64,000 bases of DNA, taken from positions 14,836,001 to 14,900,000 of the forward strand of contig NC_061453.1 in assembly GCF_022581195.2 (NCBI RefSeq), read 5' to 3'. Within the stretch, counting starts at the first letter, position 1; each line of letters opens with the position of its first letter. A program made the translations under genes and the position numbers. Positions 9,886 through 24,010 of this stretch are shown here, in pieces. The stretch comes from Helicoverpa zea. Lineage: Eukaryota > Arthropoda > Insecta > Lepidoptera > Noctuidae. The notes under the pieces were generated by a model. It was not told the DNA's origin, did not search any database, and was given only the letters and a program-made list of their open reading frames with translations.

Positions 9886-12800
9886 TTGTATTCCAGCCGG
9901 ACGTCTTTTGTTTGCCTTCGGGCTCGAATTTCAAGCTCTTGGTGTACAAGGATGAGACAAAGCTAACCATGGCGTATTGATCAATAGCTTAATCAGGATG
10001 AACATGTTTGGTCTCACAATGAGTAGGTACCTATAAGTCGATTTTGCTCAGCAAAACCTACATGTTTGAGCTACAATGAAGTGAAAATTGTCTGTTACGT
10101 TCTTCAATGACATGGGGAGAGTACGAGTGGAGCTTGAAAAAAGTCGCAGTTGGTTTTCAGGTTTTGGGGTCTGAAAGTTTTACCGGTGGGTAAACAGAAG
10201 GTTCCAAAAGGAACAGAGGTAGTCAGAAAAAGTCTGACACTTCCGCATCATTTGATGATTTCCCTTCTTCAAAAAACACGTTAAGGTAATCTAATACAAA
10301 GAAAAGTGGTTTCACTACTATTTGCAAATTTTAATTTGCACAAGCTTAAATCAATGAAAAGCTACTTATCGTAGTCTGTAGTTGTTTACAAAGCTTAGCC
10401 GGAGTATCGCACGTGATGGTTTGTCAAATATCAGCTGTTTATTACTTGAGAGTGTCGTATCGCGGCGTTTGGTGAGCGATAGCGCGCGCTCGATGCATCG
10501 CCCTATCGCGCCGCGTGCCGCCGATACCGCACGTAGCACTCACTTCCACTGCTACCTGCCACCGCACGTGCCATGCCAATGCGACCCTTATTGCAACTGC
10601 ACACGGGTGTGCACCTCACTTCAGCCGCAAAACATAAACTAATCGGATAGTATTGCCACAGTGACTCCGTTACCTAATCGTGTATTGAAACACTATCGTT
10701 GCGACAAGTGTGTCAGTAATGACAATAGCTTATAATCAGCGATTACCCAAATAAATTAACGTGACAACATGAAACGCTTGTATCATGTACTCGGAAAACC
10801 AACGCCAATCATTATTGGGAAAATTACCAATAATTGTTTTTGGAAATTCCCTTGTAAATCTTACCTATCCTTCATTGTTGCTAAAACAAGGAAAGTAGAG
10901 GTTTGATCGCAACGAAATTCCGTCAACACGATAAGTACCTACCTGCCAAAGGACATTTATTAAATACCTACATTGTTTTGCAAGATTTTTCTACAAAGTC
11001 AGCCTTTTCTACCTAGGAAATTCTTATTAGCAAAACGAGTTCATAATAGCAACACAAAAAGCAAATCGCTATATTATGTCGCAGTTGTGCGGCGGTGGCG
11101 CGACGCCCACGCCGCCGCACTAACATAAAGTGCACTACGTACTCGAGCTCATTTTTAGCGTGTTCGCTAAAATCATAAGAGCGGGGTTGTGATAGCTTTT
11201 ACATGTTAAGGGCGAGGCGCGCCGTCTGTCGCGCACTTTATGCGCCCTGACGCGCCGTAAACTTGCGCAGAAGGTCATCCGCGCAGAACGTTACTCCACG
11301 ATAAAAAGCGCATGTTTACCTGCTAACAACGCGCTACATATAGCCACTGTCGGATCACTGCCGCTCTCAACTTAAGTGGTTCACTTGTCATTCGGAGCAA
11401 AGTGTTTATAAATCCACCACTAGGCATTTTTACTGATTTTTTACCTACGCAACAAATGCAACTCGTAAATAAGAACTTATCCAGACCGTCATGTCAGCCC
11501 TACTACATGTACCCGAGGTATGCTCTGTCCATATGAGGGTACAAGTAGGCCTACTGCGTGTCCTGCCCCGGTGCGCGAGTAGTAGCGTGCGGACAGTGCG
11601 CAGGCGGGTTCAAATGCGTCATATTTTATCAGGTAATGTGGCGCGTTTCTCGTTACAAGTGCACTGTATGCACTGACCGAGCGGTGACAGTGTTCAATGT
11701 CCCTCACAGCTTTAAGGGCACGCTTATATTTTCTTTAAATTCAAATCGCAGACAGTCAAGAAGCGCAGCACCTCTGCTGCAGTGCCCATTTGTTATAATT
11801 TAAATACGGCACTGTTTATTACTAATTTGTACTGAATGATTTGTGTATGCGACATAAATTCATAGCCGATGAAACCTTCCTAGGGTGAAGATGAATGAGT
11901 ACAGTTTGTAGTAATTGAGAGCTACGGTTTAGTTCATCAATCCCGGCAGAGATTCTCGGGCGACGTGCGTTATGACAAATGCGGTAATTACCGCGCGAGT
12001 GATACCGGCGCGGCCACATGTCCCGCCTGCATTAGCCGCGCGCGCAGATTTATGCGCTCGCGGGCGCGCCGCGACTCCTCCACTCGTGCGCAATTTATAG
12101 CGGTCGCCGGCAATTAGGCGCTCCGCACACGAGCACTTCGCCGGTCTCGCTGCTGCTAAGTATACTATTTGCGTCACATTACGTGTTCCGACGCATACCG
12201 ACACACACTTTACAACACGCAGCCCGCTCTTCTCTCTACCTAAATGTGTTCATAAAAATATACATTTATACCGACATGTTTTCAAGGGATATTTCTCAGT
12301 AGGAAATTAAGAATGTTTGTTTTGATCTGAAATGCAATAGCGTGCGAGTTAAACTTGTAAGGACTTGACAAAGTATTGGGAATGGAGGGTGTTAAACTAT
12401 GTTTATGACTCAATCGGCTCATGAAGTTGTAGGTGCCATGTAGCGGGGCTGGCCGGGGCTGCTCAGCACATAAAGTGCGCGGACACAGGCGGCAGCGGCG
12501 CCGCCCACGGCTGCCGGCATTCCTGCCGCGGTTAGTGCTCACCTGTGCCATAAACTACGCACGCTGCCGATGTTTAACGCCTGTAGTTCGACTCGAACGC
12601 GCGTCGCCTGTTCAAGCGCATTTTAAGGTAATATTCTAAGAGCGGGGTTTGGAGCCGTTGGGGAGGAATGTTGGTGCATCAGCTGTGTGAATGACAAGTA
12701 ATGTTTCACATTCCCAGCGCCCCGCGTGTCTCGTGTTCCTGCGCAGCCGACCCGCTGCCGACACTCCCTGCTGCGTTATTACTCAACACGTGTCACCATA

Positions 12801-15800
12801 GGGTTACAGGAATGTGAGGTGATTTAACACCGCGCCCTTAAATCACCACATTTTCTCTCACACCTTAGCTTAATTATAATTAATGGCGTCAAGTCTTCGG
12901 TAACAGAAACATAATTTGGAGAGTTTATTCCTGTAACTACAAATTTAAAGTACAGCAGTGAAACTTTGATGTAAACAGAAATGCAGCAACATCGCCTCAA
13001 TTAAATGTCTCTGCGATACATGCAGGTAATTAAAAATATCCATTAATAGCACGTGAAGGAATATGCGTCGTTATAAGAGTAGGAATGTGACATGACGGTG
13101 ACACAGTAATGACACACTCTCCGCGGAGACCTTCACTCCGCGTGACGAGATAACTCGCCGACACTTTAATAACGCGTTACAGGTGCTCGCCGGTTCAGCA
13201 ATTACTTGCAGTGCCGGCAGCGCCTTCATAACACCAGTGGCGAGTACTTTCCTCGTCACAAAGCCATTTTGTTAACTAAATAAAATGTACTCCATAAAAG
13301 ATTATGACATATTTGGCGGATAGCAGATATGTTGTTACAAACAAACCAATAAAAGGGTTTACGAGCGCCGCGCGCCGATCGTTATCTGAGCCGCTCCTGT
13401 ATTCATTAGTTCATAATTATCCCTTAACATCGTCGTCCCGTGTTCATCATAGATACGAACAACCTCCGCTAGAGCCATTGCCCTTGAACGTTGCTACGAA
13501 TGTTCCTCGCTAGGCTAATTATATTGTCGAGCGCACCGTGATACTGCACCTTGCACAGTTGGCGTAGGGCTCAGATTGGCGCGGCGCCCGCGGCACAGGC
13601 CGGTCAGCGCAGCGGCTGATTTACGCGATACATTAGCGTGAGTCCGGACGGACGGCCGCGCGCTATATTCGCGTCGATTTATAGCCGACTCTGAAAAATT
13701 ATGCATCGAATTTATATTGCATTTTCCCGCAGCGGGCAGTGCGGGCAGTGCGAGCAGTGCCGGAGGGCGGCGCCGGCGCAGGCGCGGGGCGTGCCGCGCC
13801 CTGCGCATGCGCCTGAGTAATTACTGCACCGTGTGCCGCTGTGCCGTGCGCCGCACCACGCCGTGGGCGAACACGGCGAACTGTTGCCCTCGTCTTGCTA
13901 TTCAATACTACATCTTGTCTATTAAATTATTATCTATAATTATTTACACTCAAAGACTAAACTGAATCAAAAATACAAATGTACTTCTTATTGGAAGTGC
14001 TTAACGAAATTGAATACATACTTTCTAAACTGAGATACAAAAGATTTATTTGATTCGCAAAATGCCCATAAAATCCACATATTCTACAGACGAACATCAG
14101 CCTCTTTATCCACCCACTTGGCACAGGTCTCTTCTCGCACATAGAAGGGTAGCGTTACAATCACCATGCTTACTCCATGCAGGTTTTGCGTATAATATGT
14201 TACTTGACGCACAAGTAACATATTTCCGCTAATCTTTCCTTCCTCCATGGTCACAGCTGGACCCACAAAGGGGATGAATGAAAGACTTAGGTACAACAAC
14301 CAAAGAAACGATGGCATGATAGTTTTAAAGGCGATATGGCCAAAAATTGAGTTACTTATAACATGAATTCAAGCAGTAGGGTATGTAAGAAGAAAATGTA
14401 CAACGCCAACCATTGCTGTGATAGAGCTCGAACTATCGGTCACAGTAGAGCCGTGAGCTGACCTGCTGAACAGCACAAGTGCAGCTGATCTGCAGTAGAT
14501 GTCAATAATCTGTGTCTGTGTATAGACACGAGTGAAGTCTGGTGGCGTGCACTAGCGGGCGCATGGCAAAGGTCACGTCCGTCGATAGCTCGACTATTTC
14601 GGGGCAGAGTGCCGGTGTAGACGTTACCTGCAGTGCACTCGGCTGGACACAGGCTTACTGTGTCATTCACTAGTCATGCGCCACTAAGGTTATAAAACTG
14701 TTTCACTTAAGGATTAGGTACTAGGAATAATTATTATAATTGCATTAAAAGCGCTTGAAAGCTTATTTCAGTTCTACTACTGAAAGCATTGACATTGATC
14801 AGAAATTAGTTTCGCAGTAGGCAACATTTCAAGACTTCTGCACAAATGCCACAAAATGTAGGTATGTAATGAGCGTGTTATAATCCAAAAGCTACGTGAT
14901 AGGTAACAGTTGTACTGGATTATTATGATTGTTGGTCGAGATCTGTATCAAGTGCTGGCAGCTCGCGCGGACCAACACAATCACACTGTAAACATGGCCA
15001 AGCTGTTACATTACAGTTACATTGTCAGTGAGCAGTAGCGGCAGATACCGCGCCATTAGCATCAGATACGTGTGCGCCGGCGCATGTGCGCATCGCCGGC
15101 AGATCAGTTAGTGATCTGCTTGATGTCCGACCTAGGCCAACAGCCGCGCACCGTTATAGAAGCACTTGAGCCGTCTGGCGCCACGGCACGCCGCCGCCAC
15201 GCGCGCGCCACGCCGCCGCCACGCCGCGCCCTCGCACTCGATAATCAATCGATGTTCATTACGTGGCTATAAGCCGCCCACCCCCCTCCCGCCCCGCTCC
15301 TCTATTACACGTTACATCTGTTTTGTATATTTGTGTAACTGTGAATGCATTCGTCTATTTTCGTTTGATGTATCGCTAAGTAATTTATAGTGTAATGCGT
15401 TATTGTTTTGATCTCCAGAAGTAGTTTGTAGCGAAGCAGACGCGCCTCCACTCCCGCGCAGCCTTGAGCGTTTGCTCTCACATCTACATGATACCGACGT
15501 TAATGTGTTTTTAATTCAACACAAACATTCTAGCGACATAACTAAATATATATCATTAGATATCTAAATAAGATAAGATAAAGCTCGTAAAAATTATAAA
15601 AAAGTGATACCCGAGGTTAACTGTGATGTGCCAATCAGCCTTGTCTATTAATCAGCATACATACCTACTGCCGAATTGAAATTACATACCTAATTCAGTA
15701 GGATGTAATATTCCAATTTTTATTTTACACATTTACACAGTAACAACGATGTCATAATGTATTATTGAAAAGAGTAGGTAAACGAATAAGCAAAATGAGA

Positions 15801-17900
15801 GGTAGTAAATGTGTTATGGATATTATATTTGTCTTCACGAATGTGGGACTAATAACAAAGTAATTTATACAAGTGCGGCGGAGGACACAAGTGCACAAAA
15901 AGTGCGCCATCACCATATATCATGGAGCTCTTAGCTGCGCCGGCGCAGTTCCCACCGCCATGTGCGCTCAAGTGGCAGCCGCACCTGCGCGCACTCAGCC
16001 AGGCCTTTTACACGGACCGCAAAAAAACATCACATGTGCAAATACTGTAACGGCACTTCCACTCTGAAGACAGACTTCACACGAAGACACATCAGCTATG
16101 AAACGTAGCGCTGTCCTAACTCGATACCTGCTCATTCTCTCAGCAGTTGCGTTCAACATGCTTGGCAGTGCAAGTATACCGTCGGTGTAGGAGCGAACAG
16201 TCGCCGTCTTCGAATTCAGGAATAGCCTCGACGTCACCATTTGAAATGATTCCACAAAATGTAACTTTAGTAATTTTAACGTTTTGCTTATTAAATCGAA
16301 ATAATAATATATTAGGTACTGATTTACCGGTACCGGTACCTATCTATCTATTTCTAGTACTATATTATATTAGCTACCTTGGATATCGGTCGGATCGTAC
16401 TTAGGTATCTACAAGTCATAAAATTTCATTAACGGGTAAATTAGCAGGATCATATCCTGACAGGTAAAAACATGATTAAGTTGTATTTTATTTATTAAAT
16501 AAAACGTGTGTTTATGTTATTTCAGGTAAATAACTAAGTATGTACATAAATAAAAATGGTAAATTGTTGTCTAGTAAGTAAATTATAAGAAGTAAGCAGA
16601 ATTTTATAAATATAGACTCCGCATTTAATAGTGCGATCAAGATCGACATTAACGTTCAAATGATAATTATCAGAGAAGCTACGTTTAAGTGGTCAGTGCT
16701 CAGTGTATTGAGCAGTTACATTATAATTGTGACTTATTTTTAGACGCCCTAAGTTTATTTGTTTTGCTGTTGCTTTGAATTCGTATATGGTTTAAGTCTA
16801 GAAGAGCAGTAAGTGTGAATCCTTGACACACAGAGCTCACGTGTGCTGCGAGCATGTCAGCAGTGAGCAAGTTGATGCGAGTGCATGCGATAGTGGAGTA
16901 GTTCCTCGTGTCAATGTCAACTGGTGCAGATCTGGGCTGCCGATATGTAGGTAACTGAGGCGGACTTTTGTTAAACAAATATGTATACCTACCACTCTTT
17001 TAAATAATGCAAAAATTCTGATGTGTTACATTCATATTGCAAGAGTTTTCTTGATGGAAATTTTTGATGCTGAAAGTTTTGTTGCACTTGAAAGAAACGT
17101 GCTAACAATATAGTCCGGGATTATGTGATGTACGCGTACAATATGCGCAGAGGCAGCAGTCGGTGACAGGGCAGCACGACACGGTGACGGTGATGCACGA
17201 ATTGGGACAACAAATAATTAGGAGCACATTATCTAGTGACACCCGGTTATCTGCGCCATCGGAGCCTCGTGATACACCCATTATTAGTCGATAGCAAAAA
17301 GTGCGGCGGCGCGTGCGCAGCCCCGGCGTCATTAGCGACATCTGTCGGGAGTGAGTTACGAGTGAGGGGGGCGAGGCGCCGGGGGCCGGGGGGAGGCATC
17401 CCTTGCCGGAGATTAGATAAGGTGCTGAAATATAGGCGCATGCGGGCGGCGCCGGCGCATCGCTCCACATTCACTAACGACTTCATTAAATTGACGACCG
17501 ATGTCCCCATTGATTCCGCCGCGACTGCTCCTAATGGATGAGAGCCTACTGATAGTGCGCACCTAACCTTACATCACTTTTGTATTAGGATTAAAAGCTT
17601 TTAGTTCATGTCACAAAAAAAATAAGCTATCAAATTTAAACTATTTACAGAAAAGTGCTAAATCTTGCTCTGATTATGACAAAAAAAAAAGAAAATGCAA
17701 AGTGCGTTAGACTTAAAAAATGTTTTCACCGCTGTTTTCAAACGAGAATTTTCCGCCCGCACGCAGGCAAGAGATAAAGAGTTGTCATGAAGTCAACAGA
17801 AAGCCTCTCTCTACCCGTATATATATGTATATGTAATATGTTTTTATTATTGATCAATTTTACTTCGAATGTAAGAAACATTTTTTTTAGTTCGTACTAT
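9886..17900. other. Intron interior, mainly single-copy with GC-rich patches
   Basis: No supported genes. GC-rich patches occur near 11080-11280, 12000-12130, 12430-12560, 13540-13870, 15060-15300 and 17290-17470. They alternate with AT-rich blocks rich in TAATTA and ATAAAG words. A double GATA site (AGATAAGATAA) is at 15571-15581. Open frames in the GC patches occur in several frames at once and show no protein family pattern, so I treat them as non-coding and possibly regulatory. Confidence 0.4.
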
Positions 17901-17904
17901 CCAT

Positions 17905-18130
17905 ACTAATATTGTAAAAAGGGAAAATTTGTATTTTTGTTTGTAATAGATAAAGTGAAAAACTACTGGACGATTAAAAAAAGTCTGTCACTATTAGAAA
18001 GCTACACTATCGGACAGTAACATAGTCTATATTTTTATCCCGGTACGGGCTGTAGTTCTCACTGGATATGGGTGATAATTGTAATACTTATAGACAGAAC
18101 TAACAAATAAGGTTGTATTGTAAAACTAGT
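17905..18130. repeat. Fragment of a common lepidopteran interspersed repeat
   Basis: The block with 'aactactggacgattaaaaaaagtctgtcactattagaaagc' and 'tttttatcccggtacgggctgtagttctcac' has the layout of an abundant moth repeat. Related fragments here are at 51931-52080 and 62911-63130. Class not determined. Confidence 0.45.
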
Positions 18131-19059
18131 GATGTAACTGAGAAGTAATTTAAAATAAAGAAGCATATCGACCGCTCGATAAAAGAAGACCATCAACATT
18201 TGATTTGAATAATCAAGGGCAACTTTGAGTCGAAAATATAGTTAGTAAAGGAAGTCGGTAAGTACCTGCACAAAACGATGAGTACTTATATGTAGTGCGC
18301 ACACAAGGCAAGGTTGCTCATTAACATAAAAAGCGAATTGTTTTCCAGTGCAGTTGGTTTACGAGCGAGCAGCGCGCTCGTAGCTAGGCGTGTTCACACG
18401 GCGGCGCCTGCACACGCCGACACACAAACATTACAGGGCGTCTATTATTTACTGCTAATGAGTGAACTGTGAGCTGTGCTCGTCGCCTCGGTTTGATTTA
18501 CTGACGCAGTAATTAATTAATGTAATAATGATGCATTGCTCGCAGCGCTGCGGTGCTCCTCACAAGCCGAGGGGTGCACGCCGCGCTGGCACCAGAAAAC
18601 TTTATGACAGCCTTTACTACTTTGTGTTAGGATCTTTTATCTTCGTTAGCTAATTAATATTTTCTTATCTATCTGTACACTACAGATCTCTGTGTGGTCG
18701 GAAATTATACATACTTAATTACCGTTTTGTACAATAATGTAACTTAGGTATACAAGGTAAACTTCGGTAACCGTTTAAATGAAAAAAAAAACAATGCAGT
18801 AACTACGTTGTAGGTACAATGACCGGCTACCAACTCACTATATAATGAGTGGATATTATTCATGAGAAATTATAAAAAAATGTAAAGTGATTCGTGTTTA
18901 AAGTGCTTACGATGAAAACTTCCAAAGTAACAATTAAATCATTTACATAAAGGCACAGTGGAGGCAGTTAAGGTCGGTGTTGCGCGCGCTCGACATTCAA
19001 GCTTACAATTACGACACCAAAATAAAACGTACAACCGCTAAGAGCATCCCAAACGACCA

Positions 19060-19220
19060 AAAGGAAAACCTGTAACGAGGCGGGACCGCGCCGCCCTGCG
19101 ACATACAGCCTCCGCCCCGCCCGGGCCCCGCCCCGAGGGGCGTGCGGGGCGGGGCGGGGGCGCGTGACCCGCCGGACCCGGTTATTTATGGGGCGCGGGG
19201 TGAACTCCACCGCGACTCGC
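19060..19220. promoter_or_regulatory. GC-box-rich CpG patch inside the intron
   Basis: Very GC-rich with CCCCGCCC/GGGCGGGG words, followed by CCGGTTATTTATGGGGCGCG, which contains TTTATGG, a caudal/Hox-like site. It could be an alternative promoter or enhancer core of the surrounding gene. No splice donor that would define an exon was recognised. Confidence 0.3.
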
Positions 19221-20159
19221 GCTCATGACCGTAAACAACACCAGCACATTATTGATTCATGTTCGCGACTGTACCTTAATATTGCCGCGTCTCTGTAACT
19301 CGTTTGCAGGAAAGGGGACCTCGAGAGATTTGTCCTGGTGACTTGACTTCGCCGGTCATCTTTACTAGTGGTAGTAAGATCAACGAGTTAAGTATGACTT
19401 ATACAATAGGTAGGTATATTGTTTCGAAATATTAGAGGATCTCATACGGATAATACCCGATCAGAATCGACATAGCAATATAGCATTGCATTTTGGAATG
19501 GCAAGAGTGAGCATGTAGCTAGCTTGTCGTGGCGGCTTGGCCGCGGTGTCCGGCAGACCGGTTCGTGTCCGGCGGAGTCAGTGACTGCGCCAATGGCGGC
19601 CCGCGTTACGCAACCAGCGCGCCTGTGATTGGGCCCCCGGAGTGTCCAGCACGAGGCACTGCCAGGCAAACCACATATTTACTAGATATCACTTTTATAT
19701 CGACGCTAGATGTTAAAGCAGGCAAGTTTTCGTTGCCAGCGTCTCACACCGGATTCAATTCGGGGGGAAATGGCTATATTGACATTTAGCAAGAATGCGG
19801 GGAGACGGCTGTGCTCGTTTTGATCTGCTCGGTATATGGAAGTGGTAATTCCTGAGGAGTACAACAAATGAGTACGAGCGGGATCATTATGAGCACATTG
19901 ACACACAAACATGCCGGTACTCAATTGTTTAATTTTTCGCTCAAGTGTTTTTGATTAAGTACACATTTTTGAAGCTTCATGAGGATATCCTTTAAATCAG
20001 TTCGTATCAATTCAAAACAAACCACTACGAGACGAAAAGCACCTCATGCTATTTCGGGTATTATGGAGGAATTCAAACTTTTATTGCAGTTCACTTATCT
20101 CACTAAGTAATTTATTGTAAAATTATTTTCAAATTATAATTCAAACTTCTGCTATGTAT

Positions 20160-20640
20160 ATGTTAAACTAGCGAGCCGCTCCGGCATCGCACGGGATAAC
20201 ATTTCCCCACTATTGAATGTATATTATTTTACATATAAACCTTCATGTTTAATCACTCTATGTATTAAAATCGGTTGAGTAGTTTTGAAGATTGCGTACA
20301 GCGACCGGGACACGGGGACAGCGACCGGGACACGGGGACAGCGACCGGGACACGGGGACAGCGTCCGGGACACGGGGACAGCGACCGGGACACGGGGACA
20401 GCGACCGGGACACGGGGACAGCGACCGGGACACGGGGACAGCGACCGGGACACGGGGACAGCGACCGGGACACGGGGACAGCGACCGGGACACGGGGACA
20501 GCGACCGGGACACGGGGACAGCGACCGGGACACGGGGACAGCGACCGGGACACGGGGACAGCGACCGGGACACGGGGACAGAAAAAGCGACTTTGTTTCA
20601 TACTATGTAGTGATTTTTTCACTTATCAAGTTATCACAAA
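20160..20640 (+). repeat. Lepidopteran repeat whose end is expanded into a minisatellite
   Basis: Upstream of the array lie 'gcgagccgctccggcatcgcacgg' and 'aaaatcggttgagtagttttgaagattgcgtacag'; downstream is GAAAAAGCGACTTTG and TATACTATGTAGTG-like sequence. Both flanks match a frequent moth repeat in which this place normally holds a few short ACAG-type units. Confidence 0.5.
20301..20580. repeat. 20-bp minisatellite, 14 copies
   Basis: Fourteen head-to-tail copies of gcgaccgggacacggggaca. They are identical except for a single A-to-T change in copy 4 (20361-20380, gcgtccggga). The near-perfect identity implies recent expansion or strong homogenisation. The unit is not a multiple of three, so every frame reads the same 20-residue cycle. 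The open frames here are a by-product and not genes. Confidence 0.97.
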
Positions 20641-21540
20641 CCAATGTTTCAACGACTGAGTACTTATCTATGATTTGGTGGAATGTGTACTATTGAAGGT
20701 CTTAATCCTTCATTAAGTGCATATTTTGTACATAGCTTTAAAAAATTAAGCATAAAGTATGAACATAACACTTAAAGTTCAGCTAGACAAGACACGAGTT
20801 TCGCGATATGTCACGGTGCGACATTATCTCGACACATTGTCGGACATCGTGACACTAGTGTCGCGTGTCACATTCGCACACACGACGTGTATGACGAGCC
20901 GAGTAGGTGCAAGCAAGTATTACTGTTATATAGTAACAGTAATAAACTGATAGCCTCGGGAGCTCTCCCCTTCTGCCAGAAGTTTGACCACTTTATAGTA
21001 CTCCTTTAACGCATGTTCACTTGTTCACTTAAATGTTAACTAGTGTTATTTGGCAGCATTAATAGGCGGCTGTAAAACGAACCCAAATGCTATAAAACTC
21101 TTATCCCGAGATCCGGAGCGCCGGAGCGCCGCGTCGGTGCGAAGCTATCTCAACTCCGGAACTGTAATTCGATATTTATAGTTAAAGTTCATTAGAAGTT
21201 TCACGTATTGGTGGTGAGTGGAGAGCGCTAGCCGACGATAACTCGTATTTTATTATTCATCTCGTGATAAGATGGATAGTGAGGAGAGCAGCTATCAGAA
21301 TGTGTGTCCCGTACTGTTGGGGACAGTTCCCAGGCGAGTGGCGCCTGTCCCGCGCCCCGCGCCCTGCACTCGCCCCGCGTCCCGCGCCCGTCCTCTCTCT
21401 GGCGCCGCCGCTCTTAAGCCGCGACAAGTTTCGTTTTTTTGTGGCTCTCGATGTAGAGGTAATTAATTAGGGCGCGGCCTCTCTGTGAGAAAGCGATGCA
21501 GCCGCGCGACACCGCACTCCGATAGATTTGCGAGCGATGT

Positions 21541-21578
21541 CGCGTACCGTACCGTACCATACCGTACCGTGCCGTACT
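21541..21578. repeat. Imperfect CGTAC pentanucleotide run
   Basis: The sequence reads cgcgtaccgtaccgtaccat and then accgtaccgtgccgtac, about seven ACCGT/CGTAC units with two changes. Confidence 0.8.
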
Positions 21579-23804
21579 ACCGGCTACTACAGCGCCCCGT
21601 GAACACGTACAACGGTATAGCTTTCCGACACCTTTAATTAATCAAAGTGATGAGGTCGACAGTCTCCGCTGATCGGAATTCAGCTTCACGTGTCCAAGAT
21701 TTGGAGAGGAGTGTACATTTACAGTGTGATGTTTTGTCTAAGGTATATAATAGTTGTGCTTTGTGTCTCATGAGCTATGTTCTGCTGGAATGCCTTTGTT
21801 TAATACTAGAATATTGGCAAGCGAGGGTGTATTTGTGTGGCGGACACCCCGCGGCGCTCCTGTTGCGCAACCATCCCTCACTAATGAGTAATGCATCACG
21901 GCAGCCCGGAGCCCGCAGCCCGGGAGCCGCTCCCGGCGCTCACCGGCGCGTCACGCCGCACATACCTCCTACTTATTAATAATTCCAAATTATGGTGTAA
22001 GTATGTGTGAGTGCGGTCGCTCGTGTCGCACGCTCACCCCGCCGGCGAGTGCGAGCGGGACGCACGATGTGTGTCTGTTGGCTATTAATAACAGAGGAAC
22101 AAGGCGATCTGAGTGGATTAACACATTAACAGGTCCCGCGGCGCACGAGTAAAGCCTTCCCGCCGCCGCGCCGGGCGACGCGGGCGCAGCAATTAGTAGC
22201 CCACACCGCTGCATTGTCACCGTTACTTCAATTATAGCATTTTTTTATCAGACCTTCAATTGTGCAGTAGGCCTATTTATTATTTCGAAACTAAGTATAT
22301 CACAAGACATACAGACAGCACAACGCACAAGTACTGACAGAATCACTGCGGCAGCATTAGGTATTTATGTTTAAACAAAAGAGTTCAGATAGGTATATTA
22401 AATATGGTTCCACACAATAAAACATTGGGTTGCAAGTTGTAATCACTTAGGTAAAAGAGTGCGTATGAAGTCATAATCTGGCTAGCCTTTTCCCAAAATG
22501 AATTAATTAGTGAACATGAGTGATTGAAGTTATTGTTTAGTAGTAAACGTGAGGTATGTAATGTGGTTGTCGGCGGTGAGGCGATAAGCGCGACGTCAGC
22601 GGCTGCGGTCGCGCGGCGGATTTAGCCGCGCGTCGATAACCGAGCCTCCCCATCTACTACCTACAAGCCAGTCTTTATTTGTCCATTGTCTTATTAAACA
22701 CAATAAATTCATTATATTGCTCTATGTATATGATTTTTTCATAATGTGTATATGTAAACACTGATAAGTATATCATGTTATGCCTCGCTATTGTTATGCC
22801 TAGTATATCATAGTTTGATGCTCCGAATCTAGACATATGAACTTATACTTAAGCGTAGGCCTATGCTGTATGATATAGGTATCGTTCTACTTGTATCTAT
22901 CTATAAGTATTCATGTGCCCCTGCGGTTATGTCAAAAAGAAGTCCATTAAAACGTAGTGTTTGTTCGGCCTAGTTAACGGTAACTGAAACGAATTTTCCG
23001 CAAATTGTTTACAGTTGGCACTTCATTGTACTGACGATTGATTCACGCGTTATCGTTCCACTAACAGGACTCAGCTTTCATAGAATTTATTACATTTGAT
23101 GAGGAAAACTTGTCATACTCAAAATTTGTTTTGTAGTTTGTTATCCTTAAAGCTGTCAATATTATTTTAGATGTGCGGTCAATCACGTAACTACGGCTTA
23201 TGTGATGAGATAAGCCTGCTTACTCAACCAAGACTGTAATTATATTTCTATTAATAAATATTTTATACTGATTAATCAAATACGGAGAAACCTTTTTCTT
23301 AATTATTGTATATTATTATATATTTATTTGGATGTTTATGATAGAGTGACTTTAGTGTCAGCGATGGTTTAGAAAGCCTGCAGTGAAAGACATCGACTAA
23401 TCTCACAGAGATCATTATTTGTTGTCATATGAGTTGTCAATATGAGTTGGCTGTCTGTTGTCGAACGTCGTCGTCTAACAGTTGGCTTCCTCTGGCAGCC
23501 TTTTGAAGTTACCAGCCTGCTTACTGAATTAGCTAGGTAAGAAGTGAAGTGATGATAGTATAGACTAGGCTTCAACTTCATTATTTTTGCGGGAATGATA
23601 ACAAAATGCAATAGTCGCACCAAGGAGCACCCGCCTTAGCTTAATAATAAGTATATCGATATGTTGTTAGTATCCCTGATACTGAGCTAAGCTGTAAGAG
23701 CGTTGAGTACTCCGTCGGCGTCGGCGTGAGGCTGTCGTGGTCTGTGCGTTAGTCGCGACTGCGGTCATTTGATTAAGTTTGGAAATTTATCGGCGGGTTT
23801 AATT

Positions 23805-24010
23805 GCGGCGGAAGTGCAGGCGCGGCCGAGCGCGGGCGAGCGCGGGGGGCGGGCGCGGGGCGGCGGGGGCGAGGGGGCACCGCGGAACACGGAAAGGCTT
23901 TTGAGGCGGCGCTTCACAGGCACCGGCCGCCGCCCGCGACACACTGCGCCTCCGGCCACCGAACCCGGGACACTAGTCCAGTGCTCCACCGGCGCTTGCT
24001 AAACATTGCG
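23805..24010. promoter_or_regulatory. CpG-rich intronic island
   Basis: Long runs of GCGGGC/GGGCGCGG words with high CpG, flanked by AT-rich sequence. No clear exon boundaries. It may be an alternative promoter or regulatory element of the host gene. The open frames over it occur on both strands and are compositional. Confidence 0.3.

Noticed and set aside
14084..14317. Possible RTE-like LINE 3' relic on the minus strand ('gagacctgtgccaagtgggtgg')
   Set aside because: Only a short resemblance; too weak to call as a feature.
20301..20580. CRISPR-like array
   Set aside because: Direct repeats are contiguous with no spacers, and the genome is animal.
20224..20696. Six overlapping open frames of 91-134 codons with Arg/Gly/Asp or Pro/Ser/Arg repeats
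   Set aside because: They are produced by the 20-bp minisatellite, which reads as the same 20-residue cycle in all frames of a strand. No coding context.
21272..21466. Plus-strand frame MDSEESSYQNVCPVLL...
   Set aside because: The ATG context is acceptable, but the Pro/Arg-rich continuation looks like GC-driven noise and no splice-linked partner exon was found.
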